Below are positions 1-5,700 of a stretch of DNA of 9,563 nucleotides, piece after piece. The DNA comes from Holosporales bacterium (lineage in GTDB: Bacteria > Pseudomonadota > Alphaproteobacteria > RUG11792). How positions within the stretch are numbered: position 1 is the stretch's first letter; each line of letters begins with the position of its first letter. The DNA lies in the NCBI GenBank assembly GCA_031257415.1, contig JAIROR010000018.1:1-9563 (forward strand). Reading direction: 5' to 3'. The notes below the pieces were generated by a model, which made no database searches, was not told where the DNA came from, and saw only the letters and a list, made by a program, of their open reading frames with translations. The position numbers were made by a program, and so were the translations under genes.

Positions 1-37
1 TTAATTATACCACAAAAGTATTAATTTTCCGTTAAAC

Positions 38-66
38 TTGACAAAAATTATTTTTTATGGTAGAAT
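38..66 (+). promoter_or_regulatory. Near-consensus sigma70-type promoter
   Basis: A perfect -35 box TTGACA (38-43) is followed by exactly 17 bases and a -10 box TAGAAT (61-66, five of six consensus bases). Transcription would start near 73. It points away from, and converges on, the minus-strand mrdA operon, and no convincing protein gene follows it, so it most likely drives an untranslated RNA. Confidence 0.65.
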
Positions 67-72
67 TATTCG

Positions 73-202
73 GGGGCACCTTTTGAAAAAATTCTTCAGA
101 ATTTGCACGGTTTTTGAGCGTCAAATAAGTAAAACAGAATGTAGTATCTCGAATACTGAGCCCCGAAAAGTTAACAAAACCTTAATTTTTGGTTGTTTTT
201 TT
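73..202 (+). ncRNA. Candidate small structured RNA, family unknown
   Basis: This segment sits directly downstream of the promoter at 38-66. TTCGGGG (69-75) is complementary to CCCCGAA (161-167), so the predicted 5' end can close a domain of about 90 nt. Inside are a 6-bp hairpin with a TTCA loop (AAATTC 89-94 with GAATTT 99-104) and a 5-bp hairpin (AGTAT 143-147 with ATACT 153-157). It ends in a weak AACC/GGTT stem (178-194) followed by seven T (196-202), which is terminator-like. I see none of the conserved sequence of SRP RNA, tmRNA or RNase P RNA. 6S RNA cannot be excluded because it is conserved mainly in structure. The alternative is an untranslated or pseudogene remnant with a fortuitous fold. 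Confidence 0.33.
173..202 (+). terminator. Weak Rho-independent terminator-like element
   Basis: AACC (178-181) pairs with GGTT (191-194) around a 9-nt loop, then G and a run of seven T (196-202). The stem is only four base pairs with imperfect A-T extension, so the call rests mainly on the T run and on its position after the candidate RNA. Confidence 0.3.
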
Positions 203-270
203 AGGCTCTTGCTCAGATTGTTCGCAAACAAATGTAAAATCAAAATGGTGATGGTTGTTGTGAACTGAAA

Positions 271-332
271 TGTTGTTGATAACTCGGCATTGTATCAAAC
301 GGATCGAGGCAATAGAACTCGAGTTAGCAACA
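271..332. repeat. Three-tier imperfect palindrome at the end of the mrdA operon
   Basis: Three arm pairs nest around one centre: TGTTG (271-275) with CAACA (328-332), AACTCG (281-286) with CGAGTT (320-325), and ATTG (289-292) with CAAT (310-313). The stop codon of the small minus-strand gene lies inside the outer arms. It could form a transcript-end hairpin or bind a protein. No T run follows on either strand. The rest of 203-323 shows no gene that I can support. Confidence 0.35.
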
Positions 333-584
333 TATTTTGGCTCTAAACGTAGTAATAGAACTTTCCCAAATGAAACCAGCGATGCATTTCCGCAATCGGT
401 TATTAAGCCCCATTTCTGTTCTACGACATTTGTCTCTACGCTGTTTTAGTTCTTTTACGATTTCGTCTATATTATCCATTATTTCTTTTTTAGACATCTT
501 CTTTTGTTGAGGCGTAAGACTGAGGTCGAGCAAGACTAGCTTTCCATCCTTAGAATTTCTAAATAATGTTTCTGATTCTGTCAT
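324..584 (-). CDS. Small hypothetical protein, last gene of the Smr-mrdA operon
   Basis: An 86-residue protein that I do not recognise. The ATG at 584 is chosen because GGGAA lies about 8 bases ahead; an in-frame TTG at 599 would add five residues but lacks a visible RBS. The reading frame begins 32 bases after the mrdA stop, so the two are probably cotranscribed. The protein is charged and Lys/Arg-rich, with a likely amphipathic helix near residues 30-56 (KKEIMDNIDEIVKELKQRR) and a cysteine pair at the very C-terminus. It has no signal peptide or membrane segment. In many bacteria rodA occupies the slot beside mrdA, but this protein has no resemblance to RodA. It may be a lineage-specific gene or a spurious frame retained by chance. 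Confidence 0.5.
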   Translation of the reverse strand: MTESETLFRNSKDGKLVLLDLSLTPQQKKMSKKEIMDNIDEIVKELKQRRDKCRRTEMGLNNRLRKCIAGFIWESSITTFRAKICC

Positions 585-616
585 AGTTCGATTTCCCAAT
601 AGCGAAAGGAGCGGGA

Positions 617-2428
617 TTACAAGAAGATGCGCAGTTTGTTTGCTTCTAAAAAAACATCCCTAGCGATGGGGGCTGCTTTCGAGGAGCCTCCGCCTCCATG
701 TTCAACAAGGACGCAGATGGCAATTTCTGGAGTATCGGATGGGGCATATCCCACGAATAAAGCGTGTTCCTTTTTCCAATAGTCATCCGAGACCGTTTTG
801 AATTCATGTCGTTGTTTTTCTGTTATTCGAACTACTTGGGAGCTTCCTGTTTTGCCTGCGAAGTCAAAATCTCCTTCTATGATGCGCGCTTTATAGGCTG
901 TTCCGCGCGGGTCATTTATAACATTCTCCATTCCCTCCATAATCAAATCGATATGTTCCTTTTTATAGTTCAATTTGTTCCCAATATTTTTCTTTAAAGA
1001 GCACAGATACGGGGTAATGGGGTTCATGCCGTTGACGAGAATCGATACCATCCTCGCGAGCTGCAAAGGAGTTGAGAGGGAGAAGCCCTGTCCTATTGAC
1101 ATGTTGACGGTATCCCCCTTCGTCCATGGCTGCTTCCTTTTGTTCTTCTTCCAAGACTTTGTTGGGATGAGCCCAGATACTTCTCCAGTCATATCTATGT
1201 TTGTTGGGACTCCCAATCCAAAGTCGTTGGCAACTTTTGCTATGTCATCCGGAGAGAGCATCATTGCCACATTATAGAAGTATACATCGCAAGATTGAGC
1301 AATTGCCTGAACTAAATTCACAGATCCGTGACCATTATATTTCCACCTCCAGCAATGATACTTGTATCTTCCAATGCTAAATTCTCCGCTACAATGGAAG
1401 GTTGTATACCTTGTTATGACCCCCTTCGAGAGTCCTGCCAGCGCCGTGATCATTTTGAATGTGGAGCCGGGGGAATACAAACCAGACACCACCTTGTTTA
1501 TCATTGGTTTATACGGATTTTTATACAACTCGTTCAGAACAGCCTTATCTATCTTGCTGTTAAAGATATTGTTGTCATAGCCCGGATACGAGACAAACGA
1601 AAGAATAGCGCCTGTATGAATATTCATAACAACACAGGCTGCACTTTCCTCGTTTGACAATCTATTATAAACAAATTCCTGTAGATTTTTATTGATTGTC
1701 AGCTTTATATCCTCGCCTGGAACTTCCCGTATTTCGTCTATCAATCTAACAAATTGCCTTCTGGAATTTACTTCTATATTTTTAATTCCAGTTTTCCCAA
1801 ATAACGTTTCGTTATATCCGCGCTCTATACAGCATCTTCCTATCTTGGCTGTTGGAAGCGCAAGAGCTGTATTATCTGAGTTTTCGAGATCGCTTTTTGT
1901 TGGGGTTCCAGTATAACCAATTACATGTGCAAATATTTCTGGAGATAGATAATGCCTCGTTAGGTTTTTCTCCACATTAACCCCCGGGATCTTTGAAGAA
2001 AGAATATAAAAAGCAGCCAGCGTGTCCCAATCTACATTTTCCTGGAGAAGTATGAATCTCGTCGATCTATCGATTGTCTGAAGTTTTGCCGTAACATCTT
2101 CGTCGAGATTGGGAAACTCTTTGATAATCTTCAAGGCGACTTCTTCTCGCTCGCCTGGCTTGGTATCCATCATATCCCAAAATACAGAGTATGAATTCTT
2201 GTTAACAGCAAGTGGTTTCCCTTGGGAATCAAGTATATTCCCTCTCGCTGGTATTATTTGCTGGCTCACTATTCTATTTTTGTCTGACAAAAGTTTATAA
2301 TGCTGGGCCCTAAAAATCTGAAGATAGGCAAGCCTTGAGATGATACTCACGCCAACAACAGCCTTGAATCCACTGACTATAAATGCCCTTCGCGTGAAAA
2401 GCCTCCTTTCTGCTAGCCTTCTATTCAT
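617..2428 (-). CDS. mrdA: Penicillin-binding protein 2, peptidoglycan DD-transpeptidase of cell elongation
   Basis: This class B PBP crosslinks new peptidoglycan with RodA and the MreBCD elongasome, and acts in the periplasm from an inner-membrane anchor. Numbering from the ATG at 2428 gives 603 residues, a normal length for PBP2. An Arg-rich cytoplasmic N-terminus and one membrane helix (about 15-38) precede the pedestal motif PARGNILDSQGKPLA (about 60-74). The transpeptidase domain has all three catalytic motifs: S322-T-F-K325 (SxxK), S379-C-D381 (SxD) and K526-T-G-S (KTG). The C-terminal GGGGSSKAAPIARDVF is typical of PBP2. A TTG at 2443 could add five residues with AGAGA directly abutting it; neither start has an ideal RBS. 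The gene follows the Smr gene after 28-43 bases in an apparent operon. It is unusual in having neither mreBCD upstream nor rodA downstream. Cys/His residues around the active site (C346, C359, H367, C380) might bind zinc, as reported for some PBP2 enzymes; this is inference. Confidence 0.96.
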   Translation of the reverse strand: MNRRLAERRLFTRRAFIVSGFKAVVGVSIISRLAYLQIFRAQHYKLLSDKNRIVSQQIIPARGNILDSQGKPLAVNKNSYSVFWDMMDTKPGEREEVALKIIKEFPNLDEDVTAKLQTIDRSTRFILLQENVDWDTLAAFYILSSKIPGVNVEKNLTRHYLSPEIFAHVIGYTGTPTKSDLENSDNTALALPTAKIGRCCIERGYNETLFGKTGIKNIEVNSRRQFVRLIDEIREVPGEDIKLTINKNLQEFVYNRLSNEESAACVVMNIHTGAILSFVSYPGYDNNIFNSKIDKAVLNELYKNPYKPMINKVVSGLYSPGSTFKMITALAGLSKGVITRYTTFHCSGEFSIGRYKYHCWRWKYNGHGSVNLVQAIAQSCDVYFYNVAMMLSPDDIAKVANDFGLGVPTNIDMTGEVSGLIPTKSWKKNKRKQPWTKGDTVNMSIGQGFSLSTPLQLARMVSILVNGMNPITPYLCSLKKNIGNKLNYKKEHIDLIMEGMENVINDPRGTAYKARIIEGDFDFAGKTGSSQVVRITEKQRHEFKTVSDDYWKKEHALFVGYAPSDTPEIAICVLVEHGGGGSSKAAPIARDVFLEANKLRIFL

Positions 2429-2471
2429 CAACCGCGAAATCAATCTCTAGTGCATATGTGTGCCAATGATA

Positions 2472-3026
2472 TCATACTCGGGGAAATTTTTTGAGACGCA
2501 CGATGAATGATCCGTAATTGTTGGTCGAATCGATTACTGGGGCAAAGCTGATAACGTAATCCGAAGCTGACAACAAAAAATCATACGTCTCCTGGCGGAC
2601 AATGCCACTTCCCTTTCCTGTTACTATAATAATATTCCTAATACCGCCCTTTATATAATCTGCAAGAGAGTTTTCAAGAATAGAGCGAAGATTAAACTTA
2701 GTCGCTCCGTGAAGATCTATCGAGGCCTCTGGCTTAAAACGCTTCCTTTCGGTTTTTTCCATTACGTATGGCATTCCCTTGTTTGCCAAAAGAATCGACA
2801 AGCGCCCGCTTTCTAAGTTTCTCCTGGCCAAACCCTTTCTGCCCAGATTTTTTTTGATAAAACCTTTCTTGCCCAGATTTTTCCTGGAAACAACGAGCCT
2901 CTGATCACTATACTCTACTCTAAGCGGCGGTTGAGGCACCATTTTTACAATTCTATTGCTCTCTATCCTCGTGACGAGCCCGCTATATTTATCCCACAAA
3001 CCATCATCATTTTCTTCCGACGCCAT
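2472..3026 (-). CDS. Smr-domain protein (DNA/RNA-acting, MutS2 C-terminal-like)
   Basis: A 184-residue protein whose C-terminal 85 residues form a Smr domain: IDLHG (103-107), TGKG (136-139) and the closing YGSFIVRL (171-178). Smr domains nick DNA or cleave RNA in characterised relatives, and small stand-alone Smr proteins of this length are common in Alphaproteobacteria, where their role is unsettled. The basic N-terminal half contains a degenerate 10-residue repeat (KNLGKKGFIK, KNLGRKGLAR, RNLESGRLS). Two ATGs lie at 3032 and 3026; AGGAG is 3 and 9 bases ahead respectively, so 3026 is preferred. A TTG at 3059 is less likely. It is the first gene of the operon with mrdA, preceded by a long leader and a strong promoter. 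The SIVRQ segment after TGKG replaces the His-containing stretch usual in the family, so catalysis may differ. Confidence 0.85.
   Translation of the reverse strand: MASEENDDGLWDKYSGLVTRIESNRIVKMVPQPPLRVEYSDQRLVVSRKNLGKKGFIKKNLGRKGLARRNLESGRLSILLANKGMPYVMEKTERKRFKPEASIDLHGATKFNLRSILENSLADYIKGGIRNIIIVTGKGSGIVRQETYDFLLSASDYVISFAPVIDSTNNYGSFIVRLKKFPRV
2831..2890 (-). repeat. 30-bp (10-residue) imperfect tandem repeat inside the Smr gene
   Basis: GCCCAGATTT recurs at 2841 and 2871, with similar flanks (CCCTTTCT and CCTTTCTT), giving a 30-bp period. It encodes the Lys-rich units KNLGKKGFIK and KNLGRKGLAR, with a third degenerate unit after them. The period is a multiple of three, so frame is kept. 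Confidence 0.7.
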
Positions 3027-3279
3027 CGCCATTAACTCCTTTCTACTAACACCTCCCAATCAATATTCCATAACCAACATTTCCCAACTAATATTTCCCA
3101 ACCAACATTTCCCAACTAATACACTCCTACCAGGGCCTCTCTACAAAGCTCCTTAGTGGATTGCCAGAAGCACAAGAGGAAAAGAACCCGGAACTGCAAA
3201 GAGCTGGCTGCCGCAATTACGCTCTGACCAATTACTCTAACCGCCCCGCCTCAAAACTCTTTAGCAAGAAGCAACCCAC
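3027..3279 (-). promoter_or_regulatory. About 250-nt untranslated leader of the Smr-mrdA operon
   Basis: The leader lies between the promoter at 3286-3314 and the Smr start. Its first half looks GC-richer than the surroundings and can form two competing hairpins on the transcript. In one, AAAGAG (from 3257-3262) pairs with CTCTTT (from 3198-3203). In the other, AGAGC (from 3221-3225) pairs with GCTCT (from 3200-3204). Both use the same GCTCTTT segment, so only one can form at a time. Its second half is a 14-bp tandem array. I recognise no known riboswitch. It may regulate the operon, or it may be a decayed insertion. Confidence 0.4.
3044..3127 (-). repeat. 14-bp tandem repeat array just upstream of the Smr RBS
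   Basis: On the + strand the units are AACCAACATTTCCC (3072-3085), AACTAATATTTCCC (3086-3099), AACCAACATTTCCC (3100-3113) and AACTAATACACTCC (3114-3127). The pattern decays through 3058-3071 and about 3044-3057. The odd and even units also make a 28-bp higher-order repeat. On the transcript each unit reads GGGAAAT followed by TTGGTT or TTAGTT, so it presents repeated purine-rich GGGA segments just ahead of the true AAAGGAG ribosome-binding site. Confidence 0.85.
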
Positions 3280-3285
3280 AACTAT

Positions 3286-3314
3286 AGTATATCACAAATT
3301 ACATTGCCAGTCAA
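3286..3314 (-). promoter_or_regulatory. Strong sigma70-type promoter of the Smr-mrdA operon
   Basis: On the minus strand TTGACT (3314-3309) is followed by exactly 17 bases and TATACT (3291-3286). Each box has five of six consensus bases and the spacing is ideal. The predicted start is near 3279, about 250 nt upstream of the Smr gene. A 32-bp motif that is repeated at 4548 lies 16 bp upstream of the -35 box. Confidence 0.65.
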
Positions 3315-3330
3315 TGGGATGCATGAGTCG

Positions 3331-3362
3331 TGTATGAGCTCATGTGTTTTGAGATGAATCAG
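3331..3362. repeat. 32-bp dispersed motif, copy 1
   Basis: This copy begins TGTATGAGCTCA and ends TTTTGAGATGAATCAG. It matches 4548-4578 apart from an insertion/deletion of about three bases in the middle (ATG versus TGTG). It contains the palindrome ATGAGCTCAT. It lies immediately upstream of the minus-strand promoter at 3286-3314, and with copy 2 it brackets the gene at 3434-4465. Confidence 0.8.
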
Positions 3363-3370
3363 GAGACGCG

Positions 3371-3411
3371 CAAACAAGCACTAGAACACTCGTCAATCCA
3401 GTGCCTGTTTG
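3371..3411. repeat. 12-bp inverted repeat downstream of the exported coiled-coil gene
   Basis: CAAACAAGCACT (3371-3382) faces AGTGCCTGTTTG (3400-3411) across 17 bases. Pairing is perfect apart from one position that can form a G-U wobble in the minus-strand RNA. It starts 22 bases after the stop codon at 3434 and could be a transcript-end hairpin of that gene, although no T run follows. A transposon-end origin is a weaker alternative. Confidence 0.5.
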
Positions 3412-3433
3412 TCATCGCTCGGTTCAGAGCACT

Positions 3434-4465
3434 TTAAGTTTTGTCTTGTTCTAAAATCGGCAAAACCTGAATAGTTGCAGGATTCGTCGAAATGCCGGAG
3501 TTTTGTGGAACTGGCTGGATAGGAACCTGTTGCTGGATAGGAACCTGTTGTTGGGACAGACCAAGATGATCCAGTATTAATTTTAAATCGCTTTCAATGC
3601 TAGCAAATCCCCTATCAACCTTGTCCTCCAGCTTATCAACCTTGTCCTCCAGCTTGTTAAATCGGTCATAAATACCCTCTCCCATTGACCCAACTATTTC
3701 CAACATATTTGAATTACCTATATGCCCCTCGCTAGGTGGCTCACTATCAAGAAAAACATCGTCCATAGAAATACCGTCCACATTTTCACCTTCGTCTTTA
3801 CCACCAGTAATCACATCATTACCACAAAGATGATGCGGAGAAAAGCTTTTGCTGACTGGCAATAAAGGACTAGTACTATGACAAGTTGGGGTCGTAGGAT
3901 CAGACTTTGCTTTACCTGCTACAACATGACCACCAGGCCTCCCATACTGCATCCCAAGGTATGTGGGCTGTTGAGGAGGCAACATACTCTCTATAAAACG
4001 AAATGGATGATCATCATAATACGGAATCCCATTGATAATCCTAACACGAGGACGAACAGGCGCCTTGTGATGAACAAATATCTTAGGATGAGCACCTGTT
4101 TTAGCGTGCGTATGCGACGGAATATCATGGCGCAAAACATCATGGCGCAAAACATCATCATTTTTTGAATCTCTACTAGACGAGTCACCGAGCAATACTT
4201 TATCAGTACTACTCAAACTAAATAATTCACCACTATTTGGAGGAACAACATTCCTTAGAACAGTACCATTACTATCCCTGGAACCTCTGCTCGATGATTC
4301 ATCTAGTAAAGCTTTATCAGTGCTGTCCATACTAAATGACTTATCACTACCGTCAGGAGCACGTGGAGAGGGCGAAGAAACAAATTTTTCATTCTCCGTC
4401 GCACACACTTCCCCAGCCGTTACAATGCAGGCAACCACTCCTGCTACTTTCAAAACTCTATCCAT
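3434..4465 (-). CDS. Exported low-complexity protein with C-terminal coiled coil, unknown function
   Basis: A 343-residue protein that I do not recognise. The ATG at 4465 is chosen because GAGG sits 6 bases ahead and a typical signal peptide begins there; an upstream TTG at 4492 would only bury it. Residues 1-22 form a signal sequence with likely cleavage after VCA22; VVAC13 could alternatively be a lipobox, but the hydrophobic stretch before it is short. The mature part is Ser/Asp/His/Pro-rich and mostly disordered. An internal repeat relates 46-71 (STDKALLDESSSR...) to 84-107 (STDKVLLGDSSSR...), and VLRHD is duplicated near 105-114. A heptad coiled coil at about 275-310 contains KLEDKVD twice and is followed by duplicated QQQVPI. 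It could be a surface or secreted factor that oligomerises through the coil. It is divergent from the MORN gene at 4663. Confidence 0.82.
   Translation of the reverse strand: MDRVLKVAGVVACIVTAGEVCATENEKFVSSPSPRAPDGSDKSFSMDSTDKALLDESSSRGSRDSNGTVLRNVVPPNSGELFSLSSTDKVLLGDSSSRDSKNDDVLRHDVLRHDIPSHTHAKTGAHPKIFVHHKAPVRPRVRIINGIPYYDDHPFRFIESMLPPQQPTYLGMQYGRPGGHVVAGKAKSDPTTPTCHSTSPLLPVSKSFSPHHLCGNDVITGGKDEGENVDGISMDDVFLDSEPPSEGHIGNSNMLEIVGSMGEGIYDRFNKLEDKVDKLEDKVDRGFASIESDLKLILDHLGLSQQQVPIQQQVPIQPVPQNSGISTNPATIQVLPILEQDKT
3515..3550 (-). repeat. 18-bp exact tandem duplication
   Basis: CTGGATAGGAACCTGTTG occurs at 3515-3532 and again at 3533-3550, encoding two QQQVPI units near the C-terminus of the exported coiled-coil protein. 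The length keeps frame. Confidence 0.9.
3614..3655 (-). repeat. 21-bp exact tandem duplication in the coiled coil
   Basis: Two identical 21-bp units (3614-3634 and 3635-3655, beginning ATCAACCTTG) encode two copies of the heptad KLEDKVD. Duplication of exactly one heptad lengthens the coiled coil without breaking its register. Confidence 0.92.
4124..4153 (-). repeat. 15-bp exact tandem duplication
   Basis: ATCATGGCGCAAAAC is repeated head to tail at 4124-4138 and 4139-4153 and encodes VLRHD twice in the exported coiled-coil protein. Frame is preserved. Confidence 0.92.
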
Positions 4466-4547
4466 ACCACACCTCGTTAGAAAAAAGAACAACTCAATCG
4501 ATCATCGTATCTCTAATTCTAACAGCGTACAACAAAGAAATCTATCT

Positions 4548-4578
4548 TGTATGAGCTCAATGTTTTGAGATGAATCAG
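4548..4578. repeat. 31-bp dispersed motif, copy 2
   Basis: This is the near-identical counterpart of 3331-3362, in the same strand orientation about 1.2 kb away. It ends 11 bases before the -35 box of the MORN-gene promoter at 4590. A promoter-proximal position in both cases suggests a regulator-binding site; bracketing of one gene also allows a recombination or insertion footprint. Confidence 0.8.
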
Positions 4579-4589
4579 CTAATAAAAAC

Positions 4590-4618
4590 TTGACAGACAT
4601 TGTGTTATTTCATATCCT
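4590..4618 (+). promoter_or_regulatory. Promoter of the exported MORN-repeat gene
   Basis: A perfect -35 box TTGACA (4590-4595), a 17-base spacer and a weaker -10 box TATCCT (4613-4618, four of six bases) lie 45 bases upstream of the ATG at 4663. The weak -10 next to the repeated motif at 4548-4578 would fit an activator-assisted promoter; that is inference. Confidence 0.55.
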
Positions 4619-4662
4619 CTAACCGAGTTAGCTTGTATTTTTATTTAATGGGGTAGAGAATT

Positions 4663-5700
4663 ATGGTTAGGAAGGCGTTTTTGGTTGCGACGATAGCAAT
4701 AGTGCCAGTATGTGCAATGAGTGGTGAATTTCCTCCAACGAAGATGGAACAGAGGACAAATGGTAATGCGCCGAAGGAGATGAAGCAAATGGTCCCCATG
4801 ATGAGCAACAGAGCAAAAGTAGAGGAAATCTGTTCGATAGGGGGAACGATTAGAGTTATTACTTTGGGAAAAGGAAGAGCAAGGGTGGAATACCCAAATG
4901 GAGATACGTATGAAGGGGATTGGAAGAACGGTGTAAAAGAAGGAAAAGGCAAGATGGTGCGCCCAGATAAATTCACGTATGACGGAGATTGGAAGAACGG
5001 TGTAAAAGAAGGAAAAGGTAAATATGTATGGATAAATGGAAATACGTATGACGGAGATTGGAAGAATGGAGTAATAGACGGAAAGGGAAAGATGGAGTGG
5101 GCAAATGGAGATACGTATGAAGGGGATTGGAAGAACGGTGTAAAAGAAGGAAAAGGCAAGTTTGTATTGGCGAGAGTTGTATATGAAAGAGGTGTACATG
5201 AAGGAGGTGTATATGAAGGAGACTTTAAGAATGATGTAATGGAAGGAAAAGGCAAGTTTGTATACGTAAATGGAAATGTATATGAAGGAGATATGAAGAA
5301 TAATATAAAAGAAGGAATAGGTAAGTTAGTATTTGTAAATGGGGATGTATATGAAGGAGAGTTTAAGAATGATAAAATAGAAGGGAAAGGTAAGTTTGTA
5401 CAGGTAGGTGGAGATGTATATGAAGGTGGAAATGTATATGAAGGAGAATTCAAGAATGATAAAATAGAAGGGAGAGGAAAGATGATGTACGTAAATGGAA
5501 ATGTATATGTAGGAGATTGGAAGAAAGGCAAAAGAGAAGGAAGGGGTAAGTTAATTGTGAAGAAGCGGAAAGTACGCGAAGGTGAGTTAGTTTCGAAAGG
5601 GGAAGAAATATTCGAAGAAATATTCGAAGAAATATTCGAAGGCTACTTTAGAAATGGTAGTTTCGCGGGGGAAAAATTCAAGGGAATGGAAGAGAACTGA
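4663..5700 (+). CDS. Exported MORN-repeat protein, nine repeats
   Basis: A 345-residue protein with an N-terminal signal peptide (MVRKAFLVATIAIVPVCA, cleavage likely after residue 18), a roughly 60-residue linker, then about nine MORN units between 83 and 304. The unit is 23 residues, YEGDWKNGVKEGKGK followed by about eight variable residues. Units 4 and 7 carry short insertions. The tail has EIFE in triplicate, then a last MORN-like YFRNGSFAGEKF. MORN repeats form an elongated beta-hairpin array; in eukaryotes they bind lipids or act as scaffolds, and in bacteria their role is usually unknown. Export of such a long array suggests a surface or secreted role. The start ATG has a weak RBS (AGAGA). 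Its own promoter precedes it and the neighbouring gene is divergent. Two units are identical over 59 bp, which shows recent internal duplication or conversion. Confidence 0.9.
   Translation: MVRKAFLVATIAIVPVCAMSGEFPPTKMEQRTNGNAPKEMKQMVPMMSNRAKVEEICSIGGTIRVITLGKGRARVEYPNGDTYEGDWKNGVKEGKGKMVRPDKFTYDGDWKNGVKEGKGKYVWINGNTYDGDWKNGVIDGKGKMEWANGDTYEGDWKNGVKEGKGKFVLARVVYERGVHEGGVYEGDFKNDVMEGKGKFVYVNGNVYEGDMKNNIKEGIGKLVFVNGDVYEGEFKNDKIEGKGKFVQVGGDVYEGGNVYEGEFKNDKIEGRGKMMYVNGNVYVGDWKKGKREGRGKLIVKKRKVREGELVSKGEEIFEEIFEEIFEGYFRNGSFAGEKFKGMEEN
4895..5160 (+). repeat. 59-bp exact repeat pair within the MORN array
   Basis: Positions 4895-4953 and 5102-5160 are identical over 59 bases. The offset is 207 bp, three times the 69-bp MORN unit. 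A third, slightly diverged copy lies between them. Silent sites are identical too, so this is recent duplication or gene conversion rather than protein-level conservation alone. Confidence 0.92.
5605..5640 (+). repeat. 12-bp tandem repeat, three exact copies
   Basis: GAAATATTCGAA occurs at 5605-5616, 5617-5628 and 5629-5640 and encodes EIFE three times in the tail of the MORN protein. Each unit also contains ATATTCGAA, which is partly self-complementary, so slippage is easy. Frame is preserved. Confidence 0.95.

Noticed and set aside
38..268. Plus-strand frame of 76 codons at the window start
   Set aside because: Its only start is a TTG inside the -35 box of the promoter; there is no RBS and the protein is unlike anything real. 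The segment is better explained as untranslated RNA.
963..1154. Short frames on both strands within mrdA
   Set aside because: They are shadows of a full-length PBP2 with all catalytic motifs intact.
3044..3127. 14-bp array considered as a CRISPR-like or iteron array
   Set aside because: Units are contiguous with no spacers, too short for CRISPR repeats, and no replication initiator gene or DnaA boxes were seen nearby.
3180..3262. tRNA-like D-arm on the minus strand (AATTGGTCAGAGCG)
   Set aside because: No acceptor stem, no matching D stem partner and no T-loop GTTCGA sequence at the right distance. At most a very degraded tRNA; treated as part of the operon leader.
4641..5531. Long antisense frame of 296 codons opposite the MORN gene, with repeated Phe-Pro-Ser units
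   Set aside because: It is the mirror of a 69-bp periodic gene: a repeat that avoids stops in one antisense unit avoids them in all. The sense strand has a signal peptide, promoter and MORN consensus.
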